DNA of 64,000 nucleotides from Porodaedalea pini. Lineage: Eukaryota > Basidiomycota > Agaricomycetes > Hymenochaetales > Hymenochaetaceae. The DNA is taken from assembly GCA_002794775.1 (NCBI GenBank), contig NBAY01000007.1, positions 124,001 through 188,000 of the forward strand. Reading direction: 5' to 3'. Both the position numbers and the translations under genes were made by a program. Shown piece after piece: positions 10,029-21,400 of the stretch. The notes below the pieces were generated by a model, which was given only the letters and a program-made list of their open reading frames with translations, was not told the origin of the DNA and did not search any database. Numbering within the stretch: position 1 is the first letter of the stretch; each line of letters begins with the position of its first letter.

Positions 10029-12266
10029 TTAGAAAGGGGGTCGGTAATTGCGATGGGCAGGGCAGGCGGAAGACCTGGCATTATGATCGCCTTGGCAATT
10101 AATACAGTGTGCAAAGTGTTGGCACGCGAGGTTATTAGCTTCGGTGCAAGGGGCACATCTTGCGACGTGCACCGCCGTCCGGTGTGGTTCGGAACAAATG
10201 GCGCATCGCGCTACTGAACGACACTTGGTGGAAGGGTGTCCCAAGCGATGGCAGTTGTCGCACTGTGAAATGGTAGGTCGGGCCCGCATCTCCTCAAGTC
10301 GACGAATGACGCCGAAGACTGGGATGTTGCGGTTATCGTGGAGGAAGAAATGGTCGAAAGCAAGACGGTTAGTATCCTTGATAATGACAGACACGTTACA
10401 AAAGTCAAGGGTATTGAGGCTCTCGATAGATGCCATGAATCTGGGAGGGTAAAGGAACTCTTGGTTAGCGAATTGAGGCAGAGACGATAGCTCTTCCAAT
10501 AAGTCTGCTGGGGAATAAAGGGCGTTCATCTGTTTATCGAACATGGGAACAGCTGGGACGACAAGTTTGAATTGGGGAGAAGGGGTAAAGACCCTCGCCC
10601 CGCTGATGTTAATAACACGGTTGAGAAGAGTAGAAAGGGATGCGAATGCGGAATCGAAATCGGTGCGAATATTAGTAAATGAAATGCATAAGTTGCCATT
10701 TGAAGTATACTCGACGTTAAGAACGACGAGATGCTTAAAGTCGGCAGAGCCTTTGAGGCCCGAACGAACGGTGTTTTTAATAGAATTAGGGAGGGGGTGG
10801 ACAGCAAGGTTGTCAGGAAGGGAGAAATAAACGTGTTTGACGTTGCGGACGCGGGTATTGACCGAGCCATTAGCCCGATTCATAGGCATGGTGGTGACCT
10901 CCCCGTCAGGGTGGTCAATGGTAGGCTTCGAGACTTTGGTAGGGACCTGTTTAGGCCTTTTCTGCGCTGCCTTGGCGTAAGTAACCGTGGTGTAGCCGTC
11001 GTTGTCTGTTCCAACGGACTGGACAGGAGGGGGGTAAACCGTGGTCGTCATTCCTGGGTGGGGGGCGTTATGCTCTGAGTGCATGTATCCATCGGGAGCG
11101 TGGATCGTGCCTTGTGTGTCCATGCGATAGCCCGAGCCCGGGATACGAGTCTTGGCCATGGCTACTTGGTATTCGATGTGTCTGCCTTTGGGGGGCGGGA
11201 CGCGTTGTTTGACTACAGGGGGGGGTGGGGGAAAGCGGGGATCGTGAATAAAGCGAGCGCCCAGAGGTTCCGGGAGGAGCTTTTTGTCTGTCGGGATGTT
11301 AGTCTGGAAGGATACTTTGGGTTTTGTGGGGTTTTGCGCCTGTTTTTCAAGTTTAGTAGTTTTTTCCGTTAGAGATGATACCATAGATAAAAGAGAGGAA
11401 ATAGAACGGGACATAGTCGTGAGTTCGTCTGAAATATGTTCCTCGCGGATATCCTGAGGACTCCGATAAATATTATCAAAAACGTTTTTGCAATATGGTG
11501 ACTGAATTTTGAATGCGGTCTGAAAACTGTTAATAGCGGTATTTGCATAATTCTCTCGCTGAGTTTCCTCATCGAGCATGTTAGAGTGATTTATCCAGAA
11601 GCAAAGGGAGGACGCGATGTTAGCCATATAGCGTCCCATGCGTGCGGGGTCATTCTGAAAAGGAGTCTCTGATTTCCAGAGGTCCTGAGAGATTAGGTTA
11701 CGGAGGTCGCGGACCGAACCGTCCGCGAGTTCAAGAGCCTTCCGGTTGACTTCTTCGGCAATTTCCGGGTCCTCGTGGTCGATATCGATGGGATCGAGGT
11801 CGACTTGGGGGGGTTGGGAGTTCACGTACAAGTCATCATCTGCGTCCATGGCATCCTTGTCGTCAGGAATTTGCCCGATGGTAGCGGGATTGCTAGGAGC
11901 TTCGCGCGCCTGGTGTTCGTCCTCAGAGGGGGATCGTTTGAGCGACTGTTGAGAGAGAATTTCCGGGGTAGGGGGAAGATCCCCTTGTTTGTGGAGAGCG
12001 GCGGCGTGTTTATCCGCATCAACGTCGGGGGACCAGTTAGCGATGTTTGTCGCGGTCTGGTCGCAAACAACAGAGTCGTGATTAAAGGTCAGGTCGCGTC
12101 CGCATTTGCTGCAGAGCTTCGCCGCGCCAGAGGCGCACGAGCGACTGTGATGAGGCAATTCGTATTTGCACTCTTCACATTTGGTGGGATCCTTGATGTT
12201 ACCCAAGGATCTGAGCGATTTGATTCTATGGAGACTCGGTGGCTTCGCGTTGGGGGGCGGGGCCAT
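10029..12266 (-). CDS. LINE A ORF1 protein with zinc knuckles
   Basis: 745 residues, uninterrupted. Near the N-terminus (about residues 30-70) lies a Cys/His-rich segment, CEECKYELPHHSRSC...CSKCGRD...NHDSVVC, which is conserved in copy B. The middle is acidic, then Pro/Lys-rich (PPPPVVKQRVPPPKGRHIEY). The C-terminal 80 residues hold a CX2CX4HX4C zinc knuckle (CDNCHRLGHPSTKC), followed by two irregular Cys/His clusters (CAICSEPH..., CINCQGDH...). LINE ORF1 proteins bind element RNA and escort it to the target. The stop TAA abuts the ORF2 ATG, suggesting coupled termination-reinitiation. Confidence 0.92.
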   Translation of the reverse strand: MAPPPNAKPPSLHRIKSLRSLGNIKDPTKCEECKYELPHHSRSCASGAAKLCSKCGRDLTFNHDSVVCDQTATNIANWSPDVDADKHAAALHKQGDLPPTPEILSQQSLKRSPSEDEHQAREAPSNPATIGQIPDDKDAMDADDDLYVNSQPPQVDLDPIDIDHEDPEIAEEVNRKALELADGSVRDLRNLISQDLWKSETPFQNDPARMGRYMANIASSLCFWINHSNMLDEETQRENYANTAINSFQTAFKIQSPYCKNVFDNIYRSPQDIREEHISDELTTMSRSISSLLSMVSSLTEKTTKLEKQAQNPTKPKVSFQTNIPTDKKLLPEPLGARFIHDPRFPPPPPVVKQRVPPPKGRHIEYQVAMAKTRIPGSGYRMDTQGTIHAPDGYMHSEHNAPHPGMTTTVYPPPVQSVGTDNDGYTTVTYAKAAQKRPKQVPTKVSKPTIDHPDGEVTTMPMNRANGSVNTRVRNVKHVYFSLPDNLAVHPLPNSIKNTVRSGLKGSADFKHLVVLNVEYTSNGNLCISFTNIRTDFDSAFASLSTLLNRVINISGARVFTPSPQFKLVVPAVPMFDKQMNALYSPADLLEELSSLPQFANQEFLYPPRFMASIESLNTLDFCNVSVIIKDTNRLAFDHFFLHDNRNIPVFGVIRRLEEMRARPTISQCDNCHRLGHPSTKCRSVARCAICSEPHRTAVHVARCAPCTEANNLACQHFAHCINCQGDHNARSSACPAHRNYRPPF

Positions 12267-12333
12267 CGTACAAGACTAAGAGCTAGCAGATAAGGTCTTT
12301 CCCACGGTCAAGATGATGGTGGTAAGAAGTTAA

Positions 12334-12344
12334 GTGAGTTCGTG
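12334..12344. repeat. Target-site duplication of LINE A, right copy
   Basis: GTGAGTTCGTG, identical to 6018-6028. It borders the 5' end of the minus-strand LINE, about 156 bp upstream of the CSF1 start. The CAC half of the E-box is missing on this side. Confidence 0.88.
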
Positions 12345-12499
12345 ACGCGCTTCTGCAGACTGCATACCCTCCTTCTGTCTTGCATTGCTTAGGCTTCACT
12401 TTGTAGTCTTTTCGCAATGTTTTGAGGTTTACAGAATTTCTTGCGCACGACTTACGCATTCACTATTTCTGGCATCTGGCAGCTGGCAAGAATCTCACG

Positions 12500-15400
12500 A
12501 TGTTGGACGTCGTTTTACTCGTGGTCTGCATTGCAATTGCCATAGGCTCTCTATTCTATTTCTTCTTCTGGAATCGTATCCTTGGGTCACTTCTTGGGGC
12601 TCTTGTGAGGTTGGCTTTATGGACGCAGGATGGTTCAGCGGCATGGGTGGACTTCGGTGAGGGCGCTTACTTTATGGCTATGACGAGAATAGCTAATACT
12701 AGGTCCTTGTTTCAGGTTCCGCCCATCTTTCCTTAATATCTGGCAGAATATTATTGCGCGATGTGCGCTACCACTCTAGCAATCAAACTTTTCGAATTGT
12801 CAAATGCCAACTAAGCTGGCGATGGTGGATTCGGAACGTTGCAGAGGAGGAAGACCTGGCGGATGGTCATTCAGATGGTGTCGAGAGCACTTCGGGTAAT
12901 TGTTAAAACCCTGCGAATCAAGAAATATAGCTCACAGGCGATTTCGTTTAGACCGCAAACATCCTCCGCGATGCAGGATACATGCTTCAATGGAGGGCTT
13001 CGAATGGTCCATGTACAATAGGACCGCCTCATTCGACAATGTCGTATCGCAGCTATTTGCATCGAGCCCTGAAATGGCAGGACTGAAGACGAAGAGTCGA
13101 GAATCAGCTTCTCACTCGATCAACCGATCCGTTCTTGTTCGCGACGAAACACGCTCACGCGGTAAATGCCTTTTACTCCTATATTACCTCCTATTCTCAT
13201 GCACAACAGCTTCAGCTTATGCAGCCGGACGACGAGCCCTCTCTGCAATGCGATTTCCTTCCTTTGTTGACAAGTTCTCCGCTTGGGTAACTCGTCAACT
13301 ACCCGATTTAGACCCCAAAAACCTCTTGCCTCTGAGCTTCGATGTTGTAAAGGGAGCGATTACGATGGGAAACCATACGACTGAGAATCTCCTCATGGCT
13401 CAATTCGGTCAAGCTTATGGAGCCTACGGCATCGTCCAGTCTAGGTCGAGATTAGATTATCACAAACAACTGCTCCGCATTACCTTTAAAGAAGCTGCAA
13501 TAAGCTGTGTCGAGAACCCCGACTATTGGACCAGCAACCACAACATCGGAAAGAGTGTGTATGAATGTTTCGTGCAATCAGAGTAAGAGCTTGACATCGT
13601 AACCATCCTACGTAAGCATGTGCTCACGCGATGTTCCTAGTCCCATTTTCAACCTTAGGACGGTCCCACTTGCATATGGCGACTTCAAGAAGCTATGGGC
13701 TCGCTGTCGAGAACATTTCCCGTTCTTTACGTCTCACGGACGGCGGTATATCAAGCCAGATAGGGAGCACAGGCGGAAAGAGAAAGGAAAGAAGATTCAT
13801 GAGGAAACGTCGCACGTGGGCGCTGATTTCACGGTGCTGGAGTATGCAATAGACCGCAAGCTGCTCGAGGCACCCTCGCTCGAGCTTGTGTACTATGCGG
13901 ACGTCGCAGGCGTCGTCCCCGATAAGCCCATTATGAACCCTGACCACGATGTTCGTAGCAGTGTGAAACACGCGAAGGATCTCGAGTTGATGGATATTGG
14001 GAACGGAGATCTGCCTCCTGAGTGGGGGATTGAAGTCGTCGTTCACGAGGGTGCCATCCACTACGGGCCATGGGCAGATCGCCAGCGGGCTCAGCTTCAG
14101 CGTGTCTTTTTCCCACAGACATTTCAGACTGGCGAACCAACGAGTGTGCTGTTGCCGGGAGACCAGCGTAGCTGCACGTGCTTGAAAATATTTTTTGAGT
14201 TTCGAGGAGTAACAACGGTACATCTGCCTTTCAGAGAGGCGTCCAAGGTGCATGTTATGGGTTGCATTAATCGTTCATCCGTGCTCATTGTTTTTGCTTT
14301 TTTACAGAATTGGCAATGGGACGGCCTAGTAGATGTTCCGCGCACCCGAAAGCAGCGCGAGGCAGCCTCTTTTCAACTGAGACTCGGTGATAAATCTTCT
14401 GTAAAGTATCTCGTACCGATGGTAGCCACAACGGAAGGCTACACCGCCGAATTAGATATTTTCATGGACAGCATATCAGTTACTTCTAGCCTAAATGACA
14501 TCAGACTGCTGGAAGCAGATTCGTGCTCTGTATGTATTGGGGTTTCTTTTTGGAAGAACGATCCAATAATCCTTCTACTGTTTAGGTCTCGTCGTTCTTG
14601 CCGTCGCCTCTTCAATGGAATAGCGAACGTGACTGGAACTTTGATGTCTCACTTGACCGACCGATTTTGTATTTGATTCGTGACCATGTCAACATGCTTA
14701 CTGACCTGGGCAAAGACTGGTCATCTGGTCCACCCAGCGACTTCAATACTTTTGTGCCTATAACTTATAGCCTTCATTTGAACTTTCACGACTTTGAACT
14801 TAATCTGTATGCAAACGATCACAACATTATTGATCGTCCGCTGGACAGGCGGGAGAACGGTAAGTATAGTGCATTTTCTGTGTGGCAAGTTTCCTGACGA
14901 TCACCACAGTTCTTTTCACTTTCAAAGGAGACGTGCTCAAAAGTATTGCGTCTCTTCCTTCAAACATATTTCGACCACTCTCATCAACGGTCTCATTCTC
15001 CTTCGCTACTCCGGACGTTGCCTTAAGTCTGACTCTTCCACGATGGAACACGCACGGACTCTCTGCAACCTCCGTCAAACAATTGACGGATATTGGTCAA
15101 GTCGGACTATTCCAAATTGATGGAACATATACATATCATGCTGCAGTGCGAAAAGACTGCATTGATCAGTTGAAGCTGGACGTAAAGGTAAATACATCGT
15201 GGCCTTCACCTCTAATCCAGCCGATTGATGGGTTTTGTTTTACTAGATTCCTTCGCCGTCCTTGAAACTTTTTGGGTGGATAATTCGGCACGTTATGGTC
15301 CTTCGGGAAAACTATTTCGGCGGTTTCACACAGTACTCTACCACTAGAGAGTATCTAGGCAAGCGTGAAAAAGGCTCTGTGGTCGGCGACCCTCTTGATC

Positions 15401-18400
15401 TAAAGTATCGGCCTGGAAAAGTGAGTTTTCGTTCATTCTTTCACTCGTCGTTGTTCATGATCATCAGAGCAACATCTTCCATCTCGATTTGTCTCTCCTC
15501 GTCAAAAATCTCACCATCGCGCTCCCAGCTGGCGCAATCGGATTTGAGAGAGCACAGCAGGGATATTCGGAAAGCGTTGACATGGGGTCTTGTGCAGTAC
15601 TTGCGACCCCGGAGTTACAGCTCCAGCTTCGTCTGCATGACTTCTTCATGGGTTTGTCACCTTCCTACGGCCTTTGTGTAAATTTCTCTAACAAGCATCA
15701 TAGAGATGTCGGTAAACGTAGATCCTGTCGTAGTCTCTATCTTGGACTCCTATCCTGACAGGCTATTGCTGTCACACGTATTTGTACCGTCAAAACAACA
15801 GATGTGTATATCAGGTAAATAAAGTCTCTCCCTGATAATACGGAGCAGTTCGTTGACACAACGCACACCAGGAATTCAAATCACTGCCAATCGACTATTC
15901 GGGCCCCAACCACACACCTCCACGTATGTGTGCATATGGAACTTCTGCTTGGGCAACGTGAAATGCTCTCTGAGTACCATCGAGGCTCAGACGCTAGCAG
16001 CGGTGGGAAAGTCATTTAGTCTGGGATTCAATGATCCCTTCAATGCCCCTGCGTCAGACTTCATTGTAGCTACAGAGCGTGATGGTACCAATTTCCATAT
16101 CCTAAAGCTAAGAATGTTTCAGCTGATACAGTGTCCTTTAGCGACATTCTTGAAGGTAGTAGTAGATAGGGTAGACTTCACATGGAAGAATGCTCCCGCT
16201 GTTGTCCGGCTCTGCCTTAGCGAAGGCTTGCGACTCGCATTCAATAGCTTTGCAGAGGCTCGACATCGCAAGCTCACAAGCATCATCATTCCGGATATTG
16301 ACGTACAGATGCTTCTGCCACCGAGTACGACAAAGCACTGGTTGGAGGCTGGAAGAATTCGAACAGGTGTATCTGTTGACGTATATTCTGCGCCGAAAGG
16401 ATGGCGCAAGGACGCCGAAGAGCAAAAAATATTTTTGCAGACACAAGACGCACAGACGCACCGGCTTGCCTCTATGATTGGACCTAACGGTCGTTATAGT
16501 ATGATGCACTTCGCCATTCCTTTTGGTTTATGTCTGATTGCGTCTTGCCGCAGATTCATCACAATGGTCGGACGGCTTGTACATCCAAAGCATTTACGCT
16601 CCACGTATATCCTCTTCGCCAGGCAAGAAGCAAGGACCACAGCCAGTCACTGTACCTACTGGTGCACGCCGGCCTATCCGAAGTAGCTTTGTCGAATCTG
16701 ATTCAGACGATGGTCGTCTCATCTCAGAAGCTGATAGAGATGAGAGGCTGGCGTAAGTTCACATCCTCTGATTGTAGGCATCTCGTGCTTAATGATTTTC
16801 TCAGAAACTCGCGGCCTACTAGTTCGGCTCTTCCCTTCGGCCAAGGGGATGATGGTAATAGCACATCTCCCTTCGACGAATCTGATGATACAGATAGCGG
16901 AGACTCAGAGAACTCGTGGAGTGACTACTTCGAGTTCGGAACAGACAGGAATGGTGCAGAATCACGAGTTCCATATTGGTCATTTTGCAGACAGCTACAA
17001 TTGCAACGTACATCAGCAGAGTTAGATTGTCACTCAGAGTTCGTGGTTAGGAGGGAGGTGCGTGAAATCGGGTAGTATAGTGGGAAAGAGTACTGATTAC
17101 GAGTTGACTTAGATTCCTCGTCTTCAATTGCACCTCTTCTCAGATGAGCCTTGGTCTACGGATACATCTGCTAATCCAAAGGCGAAGTTTAACTCGAGTC
17201 AATTGGGCCAGGACGCAACGGACGCCGAAAGTAGAAATTATACCTGTGTGGATGTCAAGATTATCGCAGTCTTTCTAACGCCGTTATGTGCCACATCGCT
17301 GAAAGAAATACTGGAACAGCACGGTCCTGATGTGCGTTTTCGTTTTGTTTGCTCATACTCACGTATCAAACAACCATCTCCAGGAATGGAGCCCCGAATT
17401 GCAGCTCGACGAACTAATGCTTGAGCGGATAGCAGCAGCTGCAAAAGCCTCTGCTTCCGTATATGATGTGCGGCTTCGTTCCGTAAAGCTCTGTACTATG
17501 CATGAGGTTGCAGATTTGCTGAAAGTTCAATCGGTCGCGGAGCCCCCGAGTGAGGACTACCATGTCTTTGCCGTTACAAATATAGGTGCAGAAGGGATTC
17601 GATGCCTCCTTAGCCTCCCATCGGCTGATAGTTCGGCATCATCTGGCTCGCCATCGCCTTGCGGAAGACTTTCTATCCGCAAGGTCGTTGGATCCGTAGG
17701 ATCCTTGTACGCGTCACCTATGCCGACCAAACGCGACACCGGTGCTCTTTCAGTGGCCATCGAATGCAGCATTAACGATTTGGCCATTGCTTTCGTGAAA
17801 TCACGAATACAGATCTCACAAGATGCTTCGGAGCTACGCCTCTTCCGGACCGCGCCTGAGGTTGTGCTTGCAACCACTGGCGCTCTACAAGTTCCTCTGA
17901 AGGAGCTTTGGGCAGCGCAGAAAAGCCACGCCTCCTTGACACAGCTCAGAAAGAAGCAGTTGGTGTGCTCTATTCTCGCTCACAGTAGCAATGTGATGTC
18001 AAAGGACCTCCTGTCCTCTGTCCAGCCAGCCTTTTTCGTGCAACGTGGGCGTCCGCACCAGCTTCGCGGGGACAGTAGCTGGAAACTCCTATTTCACCTT
18101 CGTCATTCTCTTTCAGGTATATCAAAAGAGGATTACGAAGCGTTGAAGCAAGAATTGAATGCGATACCGAAGGTTGCAGAGATGGATAAGTCGCTGCAGA
18201 ACCGTCAAGTTCCTTGGGCTATGGAAGAAGGACTTCCACTCATGAAGGTCGAGTTCATTGAGTCTATGTTTGAAAGTCAGACCAATGAGCGCGACCCCGT
18301 GAAAAGGAATGATAACAGACCGGTCAGATCTGCCGGATTCCAGGCCAGTACACTCCGCCTAGTACTTGATGGCGAGGAATCATTGTCTCGAAACTCTCTG

Positions 18401-21400
18401 ATAATACGTGGGATCGATTTACAGGCCGACTTATTGACAAGACGTCTTATATTTGAGCCCCATAGCCTGTCGCCGTATTCCTCCACAATCAGGAGCTTCA
18501 GGCCCACGTCAGAGTACGTCGACTATGGCAGTATATCTGCGATACTTGCTATGGATATCGATTCCGTGCAGATCACCGTCTTTCCGAGTATAATCGAGCT
18601 GTTGCAAAACGCTATACATGTCTGGAGGATTTTGCTGCCTTCGTCCGAACCACATATCGGAGATGAAAAGAGAACGAGCCCTGCGCCACGCTCATTCTTG
18701 AACGACTTTCTTGACAACAGGGTTATCGCTTGCGATGCCCGTGTTGTTTTGCACCATATGCTTATTGAAGCTGCTGCCGAGAACATTGTTTTTGAAGTTG
18801 CGTCTAGGCGGTTTTCTTCGTGTTGCGTGGGTCATGTAACGAAACCCTTAGAAGGCCCCTCGCTTGATTTGTCTATCAACCATACAATGGATTTCCACGA
18901 GTTTTCAGTGAAAGCGAGGACGAGGAGTTTCGTGGATAAGGGTATGGACACACTCGCCAGTATTACTGTGGTAGGAGGTATTTCTTGTCTCTTGTTTCAA
19001 AATCACACTCCTCGAGGGTCGACTTTGCGCAGCACTCTTCATGCTATTTCGATGGAACTAAACATTCCTAGAAGTGCAATCCGATTGTACAAATTCATCG
19101 AGCAATGGAGACAAGATTACCTCCTTGGTATTGACGCTATGATCAAGTCTCTGTTCACTGAGATCAGGCAAGCGTCGGATCGACCTTCGAGACAGACGTC
19201 TGCGAAAAAGCACGGCTTCGGCGTGAATATCAATGCTTCCCTAGGGACGGCCTCAGTAATCTTACAGATTATGCATGGAACATGGCTCGCTTGGATAACG
19301 CATGGGATTATCGGACACCTGACGGACAAACCTGGAGGGAGGGGAATGGCTCGTACCTGCGGCTTACAGATTGCATCGCAAACCATCCGGATTACCTCCA
19401 CGACATCTAAGTCTGGAGATTGGTCGTCTCAACATTCACCAAGGATCATTTTAGACCTGCCTTCGATCAGCGCATCTGGGTCCTTCAGCGTAGAGCGCGT
19501 TGGTTTGCTGATCTCTGTTGGTTTCTTGGAGGTAACGGTCAAGCCATCACACTGGGACTCTTTACTGTCCGTCCAGCAAAAATTCGGCCAGGACTTCAAT
19601 GACTTACTCCTCATTTTGGGTGATACTAAGAGCAAACGACCTAATTCAAGCAGCCGAAAGCTTTCGTCCACGAAAGACGTTGCGCCATTCTACGTCACTG
19701 CAAAATTTGAAGGTTTCAAAGTTGGTTTGGAGGGCCTATCATCCACGCAATTCTTGGAATGCGTGGATATCGATGCAATGATCAGTAATAAGGGGTCGCC
19801 TCAATGGCATGTCACTTTGACGGACCTGACGCTGTACCTTTCCCCGAGATCTCTAGCCAAACAGAAGCACACACAACTCGATCGCAGTCAGTTACCGGTA
19901 CTGGTATCCGTGGACCTTCAAGTGGTTAGCCATCGTTCATCCCCACAAGACCGTCATCGTCATCTCGAGATAGACATCACGAAGTTTCACGCTATCTTAC
20001 AAGCCCATCTCATGGGTGACATCGGCGACTTTGTAGATCACTTGCAGGTAAATGACTTGTTACTCTAAAGACTTGGTAGAAAGTTCTCATATCATTCACA
20101 ACTACAGGCCGAGCTTATGCTTCGAAGGGAACAGCGAGCTACTGAACTGAGTGATTTCAAGGAGAAAGCAATACAAGTCATGAAGACGTTCAATATGAAT
20201 CCACGGAAGTCTTCGATGGCGAAGCAAGAAAAATTCTTGGACAGTTCTTCGGTCACAATTTCGATGGCGAATCTTGGTGCCGCGTTTCCTCTAGATCTAG
20301 AACGTAGGAACGCCCCTAAGTTAGGATTGGATAAGGAGATTACTACAAAGGCGTTTTTGCTGAGCATTAAGTCGTTCAGATTCAAAACTCAGCGCGGAGA
20401 GTCAGGCGAGGCTCTCATGAAGGGCTTTTGTTTCCAGTTTGTTTCCCGGTATGTAGCGGAGTACACCATTAATCGGATTCACCAGTTGACATTTTAATTG
20501 CAGATTCAATCCGTCGAACCCAGATGACTTTTCTGCAGGAAGGCATCACACCTTGAACCAAATGTTGTATCCGGAAATGACAGCCAGAATGCGCACAGAG
20601 ACGTCTTCATCTGCAAGACATGTCTTTGCTTCAGCTAGTATCAGTGGCTTTATCCTAGACCTTGACCCCTCGATAACTTCATACGCCTTCTCTCTAGCTG
20701 ATGCATATCATCATGGTAAACAGCGCGTGGAACAACTTGCTGCAGGGATGCCGCGCTCCGTTGCTGAATCAAGTTCGGCCGCTCTTGCGCCAGAATCGGA
20801 CAAGAAAGGGGCCAGGAAAAACACGGTCACATCGAGCGTTGAGGCATCCTTAACGTTCATGAGTGGCACAGTTCGAATGCACTGCACCTCGAAGGATTCG
20901 TCAGCATTTTCGTCTATATCTCCCGATTGGTCAGGAAAGACTTATCAGATATTGGAGTCTGACGCAGAGCTTTTTACCCTGCCTGAGTTATCTGCCTCTG
21001 CTGAATATCGTGCGGACGTCAGACAGCTCGGTTTCTCGTCTGGAGATGGTCTCCGCTCGCCGGTTCTCGTACTCAGGAGTACAGTCCACTCCAGCCACAA
21101 CATTCTTCGTCCGCTCGTGTTATCTTTCGTATCGGGTGTAGTTCACAATGTTGAAGAACGCATGAAACGAGTGCCATACATAAGCACGCACCAACCTTCC
21201 AGCATTCGCCATTCACTGTCGACTCTTACCATGGAAGAATCGGATGTAAGCGCCTTCAAGCCGGAAGAGCCGATGCCTTCCAGTTTCCAGCTGTTTATCA
21301 GCTTGCGTATCGACAAGTCTCGGTTGGAATTCACTTGTAAACCAGACGTCAATGTGGTTGCTGGAGTCAATTGGGAGAGTGGAGGATTCATTTTCAACAT

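Larger units (their letters stand above)
6029..12333 (-). mobile_element. Non-LTR retrotransposon (LINE), copy A, full length but decayed
   Basis: A 6.3-kb element on the minus strand with ORF1 (nucleic-acid binding) and ORF2 (APE endonuclease, reverse transcriptase, RNase H). This domain order fits the Tad/I-like LINEs of fungi. The ends are set by a perfect 11-bp target-site duplication (6018-6028 and 12334-12344). The 5' end reads TTAACTTCTTACCACCATC and resembles copy B; the 3' end reads AACCTTATAAA and also matches copy B. There is no poly(A) tail. The element sits in what was a roughly 235-bp divergent promoter between the securin-like gene and CSF1. ORF1 is open; ORF2 carries two stop codons and one frameshift, so this copy is probably not autonomous. 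Confidence 0.93.
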
